Shown here: piece after piece, positions 18,526-26,693 of the stretch | How positions within the stretch are numbered: the stretch's first letter is position 1 | How the letters are laid out: the number at the start of each line of letters is the position of its first letter | Assembly (NCBI GenBank): GCA_040752595.1 | Contig: JBFMGX010000004.1 | Location: 301,346-365,345, forward strand | DNA length: 64,000 bases | Reading direction: 5' to 3' | Origin: Candidatus Zixiibacteriota bacterium | Lineage (GTDB): Bacteria > Zixibacteria > MSB-5A5 > WJJR01 | Made by a program: the position numbers and the translations under genes | Notes under the pieces: model-generated | Told to the model about the DNA's origin: nothing | What the model saw: only the letters and a program-made list of their open reading frames with translations | Database searches by the model: none

Positions 18526-20562
18526 TCATTTCAGCCACCGATCCAGCCAGCCGAGGACGGACTCATGCCAGAGAATCGAATTCTGCGGCTTGAGCACCCA
18601 GTGATTCTCATCGGGGAAGTACAGGAACTTGCTGGGGATATTGCGCCGCTGCAACGCCGTGAAGGTCGAAATTCCCTGCGCGTAGGGGATGCGGAAGTCA
18701 TTGCCGCCATGAACCACGAGCATCGGCGTCGTCCAGTACTTGACGTAGTTGATCGGATTCTGCTTCTCGTACCCATCGGGATTATCCCATGGCGTGCCGT
18801 GATGATCCCATTCGGGGAACCACAGTTCTTCCGTGTCGAAGTAGGCGAGACGTTCATCGAGATTCCCATCGTGATTCACCAGACATAGGAATCGGTCCGG
18901 CCAATTGCCGGCGATCCAGTTGACCATGTACCCGCCGAATGAGGCGCCGAGCGCGCCGACCTTATCGCCATCCATCCATTGGTACTTCGCCAACGCCGTC
19001 GCCAGACCCTCTTGCAGATCGACCAGCGGCTTGCCGCCCCAGTCGCCGCCGATGGCATCGGTGAACGCCTGGCCGTATCCGGTGGAGCCGTGAAAATCGA
19101 CAGTCACAACGGCATATCCCGCCCCGGCGTACGCCTGTGGATTCCAGCGATAGTGAAAGTGGTTGTCGAATGATCCCTGCGGGCCGCCATGAATAAGGAA
19201 CGCTACCGGGTACTTCTTGCCCGGCGTGAAATCGACCGGCTTGACGACATAGCCCCACACCGTGTCATCATTCGCTCCGATGAAGTTGAACTGCTCGAAA
19301 TCCCCCATCCGCACCGCGGCCAACTTCTCGGCATTGACGCGTGTGATCTGGCGCACATCCTGTCCATCGACGCGCGCAGTGAACAGTTCCACCGGCAGGT
19401 GGTAGTTGTCCAGGCCATACACGAGTCGATTGCCGGCGATGGACGGAGAACTGACTGTGCCGTTGCGGATCACGACCTTCGCCGCGCCGGTGGCGGCATT
19501 GATGGCAAACAACGACGAGTTGCCGATGTGCCCGGCGACCGCAAAGATCGTCTTGCCATCCGGTGACCAGCAGAACGATCCGACCGAACGGTCCCAATTC
19601 GCGGTGAGCGACCGTACAGTTCCCTCCGGCCACTGTCGCAGCATGAGCTTGAAGCAGTCGGCTTCGTAGCCGGGACGCGCCATCGCCAGGTACGCCAACG
19701 TGCGACCATCGGGGGAGAAGAGGGGCTGCGTGTCCCACGCCTTGTTGGCGTCGGTCAGGTTGCGCGGCGCTTGCGAACCATCGACCGGGACATAGTACAG
19801 ATCGAAGTTGGTCGACCAGGGTTCCTCCCGACCGGCATCACGGGCGGCGAAGATCAGACCGCGACTGTCAGGCGTGAAGGTGAACTCCTCGGTGCCGCCG
19901 AATGGCTTCGATGGAGCATCGGCATCCATCGCGGGCATGATGTCCTTGGGAGCGCCGCCGTTTGCGGGCATCACGAAGATATGCGAGCGCCGTCCGTCCT
20001 TCCATGTGTCCCAGTGGCGAACGAACAGCCGTTCGAAGATCTGTCCCGAATACTTGCGCGCGGCAATCGCATCGAGCCGCTTCTGCGTGCTGTCGGGGTC
20101 GGAGGCGCCGACAAAGACCTCCAGTGAGAAGGCCAGCCACTTGCCATCGGGCGAGAGGATCAGATTGCCGACATCGAGCGGCAACTTGGTGATCTGCTCC
20201 GCCTCGCCGCCGGTCAGAGGGAGACGCCACACTTGCGCCGATCCGGAGCGGGTCGATAGGAACCAGATGGACTTCCCATCGGGTGACCAACGGGGATTGA
20301 AATCGCCGGCCGGATCGGTGGTCAACTGCCGCAGGTTTGTTCCGTCGACACCGACCAACCACAGATCGGTGCGGCCGCGATTCGCCTCCAAATCGGTCTT
20401 CCGCAACACGAAGACGACTTGCTTCCCGTCCGGCGACACCATCGGCTCTGAGATACGATCCATCGCCACCATGTCGTGTACGGAGAACGGGTGCGTCTCC
20501 ACGGCAACCGCAGTCGCCGTCGCGGCCAAGACCAACAACAAGGACAGAGCAACGCGTTTCAT
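18526..20562 (-). CDS. Exported S9C-type peptidase (DPP5/acylaminoacyl-peptidase-like)
   Basis: 678 residues from ATG 20562 (AGGAGGG 5 bases upstream), signal peptide MKRVALSLLLVLAATATAVA. The propeller part carries WD40-like/TolB-like strands (SPDGKQVVF, WSPDGKSIWF, SPDGKWLAFS, FSPDGRTLAYL). The hydrolase part has an oxyanion HGG motif in FLIHGGPQGSF, Ser in GASFGGYMVNW, Asp in GGNDFRIP and His in DENHWVLKP. It releases dipeptides or acyl-amino acids from peptides in the periplasm. tRNA-Leu lies 37 bases upstream on the same strand, and both are likely served by the promoter at 20739-20767. Confidence 0.93.
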   Translation of the reverse strand: MKRVALSLLLVLAATATAVAVETHPFSVHDMVAMDRISEPMVSPDGKQVVFVLRKTDLEANRGRTDLWLVGVDGTNLRQLTTDPAGDFNPRWSPDGKSIWFLSTRSGSAQVWRLPLTGGEAEQITKLPLDVGNLILSPDGKWLAFSLEVFVGASDPDSTQKRLDAIAARKYSGQIFERLFVRHWDTWKDGRRSHIFVMPANGGAPKDIMPAMDADAPSKPFGGTEEFTFTPDSRGLIFAARDAGREEPWSTNFDLYYVPVDGSQAPRNLTDANKAWDTQPLFSPDGRTLAYLAMARPGYEADCFKLMLRQWPEGTVRSLTANWDRSVGSFCWSPDGKTIFAVAGHIGNSSLFAINAATGAAKVVIRNGTVSSPSIAGNRLVYGLDNYHLPVELFTARVDGQDVRQITRVNAEKLAAVRMGDFEQFNFIGANDDTVWGYVVKPVDFTPGKKYPVAFLIHGGPQGSFDNHFHYRWNPQAYAGAGYAVVTVDFHGSTGYGQAFTDAIGGDWGGKPLVDLQEGLATALAKYQWMDGDKVGALGASFGGYMVNWIAGNWPDRFLCLVNHDGNLDERLAYFDTEELWFPEWDHHGTPWDNPDGYEKQNPINYVKYWTTPMLVVHGGNDFRIPYAQGISTFTALQRRNIPSKFLYFPDENHWVLKPQNSILWHESVLGWLDRWLK

Positions 20563-20599
20563 GATTCCCTCCTGAATTGTGGTCATGGTTTTCGGGGAT

Positions 20600-20688
20600 T
20601 GGTGCCGGAGGTCGGAATCGAACCGACACGGGATTTTGGTCCCACCGGATTTTGAGTCCGGCGCGTCTACCAATTCCACCACTCCGGC
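20600..20688 (-). tRNA. tRNA-Leu (anticodon CAA)
   Basis: 89 nt including encoded CCA. Acceptor GCCGGAG/CTCCGGC; D-arm with GGTAGACGC; anticodon stem CCGGA/TCCGG around loop CTCAAAA, anticodon CAA; long class II variable arm GTGGGACCAAAATCCCGT; T-loop TTCGATT. Unlike tRNA-His here, CCA is encoded. Confidence 0.97.
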
Positions 20689-20738
20689 AGTTGTGGCGCG
20701 GCCACGTCGGGTTGTTCCCGTCATGGCCAGACGAGGCG

Positions 20739-20767
20739 ACAATAACCCGATTGCCGATGTTTGTCAA
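20739..20767 (-). promoter_or_regulatory. Sigma-70 promoter of tRNA-Leu
   Basis: Minus strand TTGACA (20767-20762), 17 bases, TATTGT (20744-20739), about 45 bases before the tRNA 5' end. It probably also transcribes the S9C peptidase gene downstream. Confidence 0.6.
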
Positions 20768-20790
20768 TCCCGGGAGGGGACAATCCGCTC

Positions 20791-20860
20791 GGGCAGACAC
20801 ACGGGTCTGCCCCTACGGACGGATTCGTACGGGCTCGTAGGGGCGGCCCCGCGTGGCCGC
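20791..20860. repeat. Two GTAGGGG-family palindromes, one inside the histidine kinase 3' end
   Basis: GGGCAGACACACGGGTCTGC with CCCTAC (20791-20816) provides the TAG stop of the kinase on the minus strand. A second copy, GTAGGGGCGGCCCCGCGTGG (20837-20860), lies inside the reading frame and encodes part of the C-terminal ATRGRPYEPV tail. Confidence 0.7.
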
Positions 20861-22681
20861 CATCTCTACTTCGTGAGCAACGGCCGCTGGGAGCGTCACC
20901 GCAAATGTCGAGCCGTCCGGGCCGGTCGATTCGAGCGTCAGCGTGCCGCCGTGGAAGCCGACGATCTTACGCGCCAACGGCAGACCGAGTCCGGTGCCGC
21001 TGTCTTTGGTGGTGAAAAAGGGCTGGAAGATGCGGGCCCGATCCTCCGGTTTGACGCCGGGACCACGGTCGCTCACCGTGATCTGCCAGCGACGCGATTT
21101 CTCATCGCCGCCGGTCTGTTCCAGAGACACGCGGATTTCGCCGTCTGCCGGTGAGGCCTCGGCCGCATTCTGGATCAGGTTCAGCAGCACTTGCTTCAGC
21201 AGCAGGGCATCGCCCAGTACCAGCGCCGCGACGTCAGCGCCGGATTGCCGCATCCGCAACTGTCGGAGTCTCAGACTCGGACCGGCGGCATCGATCGCAT
21301 CCGCGATCACCTGGCGCAGATCGAGGGGACGCCGTTCGGCACGCAAGGGGCGGGCGAAATCCAGAAAGCGGGTCAGCATCTCGGAAGTCTCCTGCGTCTC
21401 CCCGATGATCGCCTCAATCCAATCCCCGGATTTCGCGTCGGCGACCTGAGCATGGCGCAGCAGCTTTCCATACCCGAGAATCGCGGCGATGGCATTGCGC
21501 AGTTGGTGCGCCAGCCCGGCGGACAACTCACCGAGGTCGGCCAGGCGTTGGTTCTCGGCGACTTCATCCTGCAACCGCTTGATCTCGGTCAGGTCGGTGA
21601 GCAACAGACTCAGGCCGACCACTTCGCCGGTATCGGTGCGAATACAGGACGTATTGATCCCCAGGTACAGCGGATCGCCGTTGGCGCGGTCGATACGCAA
21701 TTCGTGACGGGAAAAGACACGACCATGCGAGAGGCCCACGCGCAAGAGCTCCACGAGTCCTTCGGAAAGTCCCGACGCCGCATAGGTGCGTCCGCAGACG
21801 GTGGCCGCGGACATGTGCAGGATCTGTTCGGCGGCGCGGTTGAAACGGAGGATCTCACCGTGTCGGTCGAGGATGATCACGCCGGTCGACAGCGAGCTGA
21901 GGATGTAGTCGTTGAATCGCTCCAGACTGCGCGAGCGCCGCTCCGATTGCGCGGCCCGCGATTCGAGGGTCTTGGTTTCCGCCAGGAGGCGACGGACGAG
22001 GATGTCGAAGGTCGCCATGACGTATTCCGGATCCTGATCGACCTGTCCCGGCGCCGAGGGCAGAAGACCGGTATCGACCAGCGCCTTGGCCCGTTGGCGC
22101 ATGTCGTGGAACGGTCGCAACACGCTGCGATAGAACAACCAGGTGAAGAAGCCAAAGGCCAGTAGAATGGCGCCGCGTAGCCACAGCTCGCTGTGCAGTT
22201 GCCGACGCAATCCGGCGGCCAGTGGCGCCGCGATCGTGACACGCCCCCGGACCGGCTCGCCCCGGCACGTTGCGACAATGTCCAGGCTGCGGAGCGGGTC
22301 GCCTACTCTCTCTGCACTGGGCGCCACATCGGCGGCGATGATCACAGTGTCCCACGTTGTCCCCGCCGCGTCGTGGGTGTCGCCAACCGAAATCCATATG
22401 CGTGTCAGATGGTGGCTGCGAGCCAGGGTTGTCAAGTCGGACGCATTGTGCCGACACCCGGTGGCCGAGGAGCACAGGCGTCGCAGGTCGGCTCCGGCGT
22501 TTTCCAAACGCGCCGCCAGCAGTTCATCTTCCTGGCGGATCAGCCCGTTCAGGAGCACGAGCGGAGAGATCTGACTGGTTGCAAAGAGGGCGACGAGGAA
22601 GAAGAACAACCCCTTCAGGTATTGTGAGAAGGGCCGGGATTTCCCGGATCCAGGCATGGTGGGTGACGCGGTTGCCGTCAT
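20813..22681 (-). CDS. Membrane sensor histidine kinase with PAS domain (orphan)
   Basis: 622 residues: TM helix about 23-45 (FFFLVALFATSQISPLVLL), a periplasmic segment with CRHN/CSSATGC cysteines, a second TM about 168-188 (GAILLAFGFFTWLFYRSVL), a HAMP-like linker, and a PAS domain (ILDRHGEILRFNRAAEQIL). The dimerisation H-box is ELSAGLAHQLRNAIAAILG (phospho-acceptor His followed by Gln rather than the usual Glu). Then come N-box LLNLIQNAAEA, G1 VSDRGPGV, F-box FQPFFTTK and G2 GTGLGLPLARKIV. No response regulator is adjacent. The C-terminal tail and stop codon derive from palindromic repeats. The start lacks a strong ribosome binding site; the ATG at 22657 is an alternative. Confidence 0.92.
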   Translation of the reverse strand: MTATASPTMPGSGKSRPFSQYLKGLFFFLVALFATSQISPLVLLNGLIRQEDELLAARLENAGADLRRLCSSATGCRHNASDLTTLARSHHLTRIWISVGDTHDAAGTTWDTVIIAADVAPSAERVGDPLRSLDIVATCRGEPVRGRVTIAAPLAAGLRRQLHSELWLRGAILLAFGFFTWLFYRSVLRPFHDMRQRAKALVDTGLLPSAPGQVDQDPEYVMATFDILVRRLLAETKTLESRAAQSERRSRSLERFNDYILSSLSTGVIILDRHGEILRFNRAAEQILHMSAATVCGRTYAASGLSEGLVELLRVGLSHGRVFSRHELRIDRANGDPLYLGINTSCIRTDTGEVVGLSLLLTDLTEIKRLQDEVAENQRLADLGELSAGLAHQLRNAIAAILGYGKLLRHAQVADAKSGDWIEAIIGETQETSEMLTRFLDFARPLRAERRPLDLRQVIADAIDAAGPSLRLRQLRMRQSGADVAALVLGDALLLKQVLLNLIQNAAEASPADGEIRVSLEQTGGDEKSRRWQITVSDRGPGVKPEDRARIFQPFFTTKDSGTGLGLPLARKIVGFHGGTLTLESTGPDGSTFAVTLPAAVAHEVEMAATRGRPYEPVRIRP

Positions 22682-22740
22682 GTCGGACTGCCCGCTAAGT
22701 GATTGCGCACCGCAGGAGCGATTCCACTACCTTATCGGCA

Positions 22741-23391
22741 ATGGCGCCACTCGTCCTGATAGGGATCCGGCCCCGGCGGAAGTGGAGGTGGGCGACGAGA
22801 GCAACATCACTGGTCGCCGTACTCCTCCTGGTCTCTTGTCAGCGACAGATTCCCGGTGAATGGGCGCGTGTCATCGCGGTCCGTGACGGCGACACGATCG
22901 AGCTCGATGACGGCCGCATCGTGCGCTACATCGGCCTCGACACGCCCGAGCGGGGCCGCCCCGGCAGCGATTCGGCCACTGCGCTGAACGACCGTCTGGT
23001 GATGGGGAAGAGGGTTCGCCTGGAATTCGGCGGGGAACAGACAGACCGCTATGGGCGAACGTTGGCCTTCGTCTACTGCAATGAACGGATGGTCAACCGC
23101 GAGATCGTGCGCGTCGGATGGGCGTGGTGCTACTTCTATCCGGACAATTTGCAGCACGCTCCGGAGCTGGTCCGCGATCTGCGGGAGGCGATGTCGGCGC
23201 GCCGCGGCCTTTGGCGCGAAACGTCAGTGGAGACTGCCGACGAATACATCGCGTCGTTCGCCGGCTTTCGCTTTCACCGCCCGGACTGTTCGAGCGTCCA
23301 GGGTATCAAGCGCCCAGACGAGGTGCGCTTCACGGCGCGCGACTCGGCGTTCTTTGACGGCTACTCCCCGTGTGAGCGGTGCGAACCGTAG
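22741..23391 (+). CDS. Thermonuclease-like (SNase) lipoprotein with C-terminal Cys motif
   Basis: 216 residues from ATG 22741; a GTG at 22699 is an alternative, and neither has a good ribosome binding site. A lipobox (LLLVSC, Cys33) predicts a lipoprotein. The SNase fold follows: RVIAVRDGDTIELDDGR, RYIGLDTPERG and TDRYGRTLAFVYC carry the usual Asp/Arg/Glu/Arg active-site positions of Ca-dependent nucleases. The last 45 residues (FHRPDCSSVQGI...GYSPCERCEP) resemble the Ada-like metal-binding tail often attached to such nucleases. Likely an envelope nuclease for DNA uptake or nutrient use; the role is inferred. Confidence 0.87.
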   Translation: MAPLVLIGIRPRRKWRWATRATSLVAVLLLVSCQRQIPGEWARVIAVRDGDTIELDDGRIVRYIGLDTPERGRPGSDSATALNDRLVMGKRVRLEFGGEQTDRYGRTLAFVYCNERMVNREIVRVGWAWCYFYPDNLQHAPELVRDLREAMSARRGLWRETSVETADEYIASFAGFRFHRPDCSSVQGIKRPDEVRFTARDSAFFDGYSPCERCEP

Positions 23392-23485
23392 TATTGCCAT
23401 GTTTGCTGCGAGCAAAGACGGCCCACGCGCACCGAGGATTGTCGCGATGCAGGATTCGCCTGTCGAGTGGGGCACCGCGTATTTG

Positions 23486-23510
23486 GTAGGGGCACGGCGT
23501 GCCGTGCCCG
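23486..23510. repeat. GTAGGGG-family palindrome
   Basis: GTAGGGGCACGGCGTGCCGT then GCCCG, in the 131-base convergent gap between the nuclease and the membrane protein. The identical sequence occurs at 45002-45026. Confidence 0.75.
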
Positions 23511-23522
23511 CATGTGACCCGC

Positions 23523-24293
23523 TCACATGCTGTGCGGAATCAGGAAGATCACCAACATCAACGCCGCAGCGACAATCACAGCGACCCTTCGTCTCGGGTG
23601 TTTGCGGACGCGCAGCCAGGCAAACAGCCAGATGAGAAGGGCGATCGCCGTCTTGTTGTCTGTCAAGTCAGTGCCGACCGGCCAGCCGGTCCACCAGAGA
23701 TGGAAGGCGTAATATGTGACCAGCGCACCCAAGGCGATCCCACCGATAAAGAGGGTCACGACGGTCCAGGACGCCAGCGTCGGGCCACGCCTCCCCCCGG
23801 TGAGGGTCTCCAGCCCGGCCCGGGTGGAGAACAGCATCGCGGCAAACATGAAGACGATGTGTGGGATCAGTGCGGCGCGCGGCGTGTACCCCTTGAAACG
23901 AATCTTCAGTAAGTCTTTCGTGATCAGAACCGGTGAAGAGCCGCGCACGACGAGATAGACCTGGCACGGCATGACCTTCAAGGGCTCCTGGCCGGGGAGC
24001 TCCGCCACCAGCGTGTCGCCGTGACGGAGCATCGCCGTCTGCCGCCACGCGCCGGGGTAATCCTGGAAGGCGAACTTCACGAATCCGAAAACCAGCGTGT
24101 CCGGGGCGATGACCGAGATGCGCGCCTTGCCGCTCCCCTCATGACTGCGCGGCAGCTTGTAATGAATCTCTCTCCCGTTGAGTGTCACAGTCCCGGTCAA
24201 CGGCCACGTCGGCCCGGTGGCGCGCTGGTAGTATGCCGAGGCAAGGGTGATGATCAGGGCGAGGAGCCACAGCAGAAGGGGGCGTGTCTTCAT
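23523..24293 (-). CDS. Membrane protein of unknown function
   Basis: 256 residues. One N-terminal TM (LLLWLLALIITLASAYY), then about 120 periplasmic residues of beta character (LTGTVTLNGREIHYKLPRSH, RISVIAPDTLVFGFVKF), then four TM helices (about residues 140-160, 175-198, 212-228 and 234-252). Between TM segments, LTDNKTAIALLIWLFAWLRV and RKHPRRR point to a cytoplasmic positive stretch. I do not recognise a family. The start at 24293 has AGGAGA about 10 bases upstream. Convergent with the nuclease gene. Confidence 0.78.
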   Translation of the reverse strand: MKTRPLLLWLLALIITLASAYYQRATGPTWPLTGTVTLNGREIHYKLPRSHEGSGKARISVIAPDTLVFGFVKFAFQDYPGAWRQTAMLRHGDTLVAELPGQEPLKVMPCQVYLVVRGSSPVLITKDLLKIRFKGYTPRAALIPHIVFMFAAMLFSTRAGLETLTGGRRGPTLASWTVVTLFIGGIALGALVTYYAFHLWWTGWPVGTDLTDNKTAIALLIWLFAWLRVRKHPRRRVAVIVAAALMLVIFLIPHSM

Positions 24294-24468
24294 CGTGTCG
24301 TCGATCTCCTGATGGTGTCGTCAGTGGATGGAGGCTTGGGTTCTCATTAGCCGTTGAACAAGACCGATAATATCACATTCAGGACCACACCGGCCTGACA
24401 AAAACGGCCCCACGGGAGTGAATCGCCTTGACGGTTCCTGTGCACACAACGTACATACAGATGCCATA

Positions 24469-24597
24469 GGGCCTTCGGGGCGAGGCGCAATTCCTCGACC
24501 GGCGGTCAGAGCCCGCGACCCATCGCCCAACGAAAACGCGATGGCTGAGCCGGTGGAACTCCGGCGCCGACGGTACAGTCCGGATGGGAGAAGGCAC
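24469..24597 (+). ncRNA. FMN riboswitch (RFN element) controlling the rib operon
   Basis: Closing stem GCCTTC (24471-24476) pairs with GAAGGC (24590-24595). Conserved landmarks in order: TTCGGGGCGAGGC, CGACCGGCGGTCAGAGCCCG, GAGCCGGTGGAACTCCGGCG, CCGACGGTACAGTCCGGATG, GGAGAAGG. These match the RFN consensus closely. It lies about 180 bases upstream of ribD. The 482-base gap 24294-24775 holds this element, the terminator below and no gene. Confidence 0.95.
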
Positions 24598-24675
24598 CCA
24601 AGATGGCATCGTGCCGTACATGGCATGAGGCCGTCCAAGTCGCAGCCGTTCAATGGCTTGGCTTTAGCAATTGAA

Positions 24676-24723
24676 CCTGCGCTTCACCCCGAAGTTCTTA
24701 TGTGAAGCGCGGGTTTTCATTTT
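24676..24723 (+). terminator. Riboswitch-linked intrinsic terminator before ribD
   Basis: CCTGCGCTTCAC (24676-24687) and GTGAAGCGCGGG (24702-24713) form a 12-bp stem (one G-T pair), followed by TTTTCATTTT. Its position between the aptamer and ribD fits FMN-triggered transcription termination. Confidence 0.88.
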
Positions 24724-24775
24724 GGGATGCAGCGGTCAGATGTGAGACCGCCATGGGGCGGGAATAAGAATCAAC

Positions 24776-25984
24776 ATGGATCAGACAGCGATAGACCAGC
24801 AGTGGATGGCACAAGCGATTGCCCTCGCCGAAAAGGGCGCGGGGCGGACCAGCCCGAATCCGATCGTCGGCGCCTTGGTTGTCAAGAATGGCGTCGAGAT
24901 CGGGCGCGGTTATCATCATCGCGCTGGTGGTCCCCACGCCGAGATGCTCGCATTGAAACAGGCCGGTGCGGCCGCATCGGGGGCAACTCTGTATGTCAGT
25001 CTTGAGCCATGCAGCCATTGGGGGAAGACCCCGCCGTGCGTGGATGCGATTCTGGGGGCGGGGATTGCGACCGTCGTCTGCGCCATGGAGGACCCCAACC
25101 CGCAGGTGAGCGGCGCCGGGATCCGCCATCTGCGCGCCAATGGCGTCGGGGTGCGCACCGGCGTCCTGCAACGCGAGGCGATGCGTCAGAATGAAGCGCA
25201 CATCAAGTTCATGGTCACCGGCCGTCCTCTGATCGTTGTGAAGATCGCGCAGACGCTCGACGGCAAAATCGCCACGACAAACGGCGGCGGTGAGATGATC
25301 ACCGGCGCCGCGGCGCGCCGGTTTGTTCACGCGCTGCGGGCCCGCTACGACGCCGTGCTGGTCGGCAAGAATACGGTCCTCAAGGACGACCCGCAGTTGA
25401 CCGTGCGCACCGTGCGGGGACGTGATCCGCTCCGCCTCGTGCTCGACTCGTGGGGAAAGCTGCCGTCTACCATGCGCCTCTTTTCTCAGAATGAGGATCG
25501 CCGGACGGTTCGCATCGGCCTGTCGATCGGAAGGCGTCCCGTCACCGCGCCGCACCCGGATTGCTTCGATTGGTATGTCGAGCCGGACGATCGCCATCAA
25601 GTCAGTCTCCAGGAAGTCCTCGACCGTGCCGCCAAGAGCAACATCACCAGCATCCTGGTCGAGGGCGGCGGCGAGGTCTTCGGTTCGTTCTTCCGCGAGC
25701 GTCTGGTCGACAAGGTGCACCTGATCATATCGATGCGCTTCTTGGGCGCCGGGGTCGATGCCCTCGGACGGTGGAAGGCGCCATCGCTCCCTGAGGCCGT
25801 GCGACTGGTCGATTCGGAAGTGTGCTGGCTTGGGCACGATCTCCTCATCACCGGATATCCCGACTATGAGCCGCAGGAGACGGCCGAGCCCGAAGTCGCG
25901 GCCGAGTCAAGTGATGAACCCACCGATGAGGACGACACCGAAGCCGGTTCTCTGATTGAGCAAACCAATGTCGAAGACCGCTGA
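24776..25984 (+). CDS. ribD: Riboflavin biosynthesis deaminase/reductase RibD
   Basis: 402 residues, bifunctional: the N-terminal zinc deaminase converts diaminohydroxyphosphoribosylaminopyrimidine and the C-terminal domain reduces the ribosyl side chain. Zinc/catalytic motif GPHAEMLAL (His, Glu) and PCSHWGKTPPC (Cys pair) are present. The reductase part has VKIAQTLDGKIAT, NTVLKDDPQLTVR and ILVEGGGEVFGSF. The last 35 residues are an acidic extension (SSDEPTDEDDTEAGSLI) not usual for the family. First gene of the FMN-regulated operon; the ATG at 24776 has only a weak Shine-Dalgarno (GGGAATAAG). Confidence 0.96.
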   Translation: MDQTAIDQQWMAQAIALAEKGAGRTSPNPIVGALVVKNGVEIGRGYHHRAGGPHAEMLALKQAGAAASGATLYVSLEPCSHWGKTPPCVDAILGAGIATVVCAMEDPNPQVSGAGIRHLRANGVGVRTGVLQREAMRQNEAHIKFMVTGRPLIVVKIAQTLDGKIATTNGGGEMITGAAARRFVHALRARYDAVLVGKNTVLKDDPQLTVRTVRGRDPLRLVLDSWGKLPSTMRLFSQNEDRRTVRIGLSIGRRPVTAPHPDCFDWYVEPDDRHQVSLQEVLDRAAKSNITSILVEGGGEVFGSFFRERLVDKVHLIISMRFLGAGVDALGRWKAPSLPEAVRLVDSEVCWLGHDLLITGYPDYEPQETAEPEVAAESSDEPTDEDDTEAGSLIEQTNVEDR

Positions 25985-25995
25985 TTCGACGAGAT

Positions 25996-26020
25996 GTAGG
26001 GGCGGCTCGCGAGCCGCCCG
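25996..26020. repeat. GTAGGGG-family palindrome between ribD and ribE
   Basis: GTAGGGGCGGCTCGCGAGCC then GCCCG. It lies inside the operon, 12 bases before the ribE start, and occupies the place of a ribosome binding site. Confidence 0.75.
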
Positions 26021-26032
26021 CTGGACAATGAC

Positions 26033-26659
26033 ATGTTCACCGGCTTGATATCCGAGATCGGCACTGTCACGCGCCTGCGTCGTGTCCCGGCCGGTCTGAG
26101 TTGGGCGATTGCCGCTGAGCAGACGGCCGCGCAATTGCGCGTCGGCGATTCTGTGAACATCAGCGGTGCCTGCCAGACCGTGGAGTCGATCCGCGCCGGA
26201 GAGTTCACCGGGACAGCGATTCCCGAGACGTTGAGCGTCACGAATTTCGCGCAATGGCGCGTCGGCCGACGTGTGAATCTCGAACCGGCGTTGCGCGCCG
26301 ATGGACGGCTGGGCGGCCATCTCGTGAGTGGGCATGTCGACTGTGTCGGGCGTGTCGGCGCGGTGCGCCGCGATGTTCATGGGTCCCATCTCGGAATCGC
26401 CATCCATCCGCGCTTCGATCCGTGGATCGTTCCCAAGGGTTCGGTCGCCTTGGATGGCGTCAGTCTGACGATCGCATCCGTTTACCCCGGATCGTTCACG
26501 GTGGCACTGATCCCGGAGACGTTGACACACACGACCTTCGGATCCCTGCACGTCGGCGATGCCGTCAATGTCGAGTTCGACCAGTTGGTCAAAGCCGCTG
26601 TGTCTCGACGGAACCGCTCTCAGATCGATGCGGCGATGCTGGCACGCGCCGGGTGGTGA
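26033..26659 (+). CDS. ribE: Riboflavin synthase, alpha chain
   Basis: 208 residues, the normal length. Dismutates two 6,7-dimethyl-8-ribityllumazine molecules to riboflavin. The start MFTGLISEIGTV is the family signature. The two homologous lumazine-binding halves are visible: GDSVNISGACQTVESI...FTGTAIPETLSVTNF and GSVALDGVSLTIASV...FTVALIPETLTHTTF, plus GGHLVSGHVD. The first half has SGACQTV where many members have NGVCLTV. No Shine-Dalgarno is seen before the ATG, because a palindromic repeat ends 12 bases upstream. Confidence 0.96.
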   Translation: MFTGLISEIGTVTRLRRVPAGLSWAIAAEQTAAQLRVGDSVNISGACQTVESIRAGEFTGTAIPETLSVTNFAQWRVGRRVNLEPALRADGRLGGHLVSGHVDCVGRVGAVRRDVHGSHLGIAIHPRFDPWIVPKGSVALDGVSLTIASVYPGSFTVALIPETLTHTTFGSLHVGDAVNVEFDQLVKAAVSRRNRSQIDAAMLARAGW

Positions 26660-26693
26660 GACTTGTGCGACATGCGTATCTGTGGAGGATGCG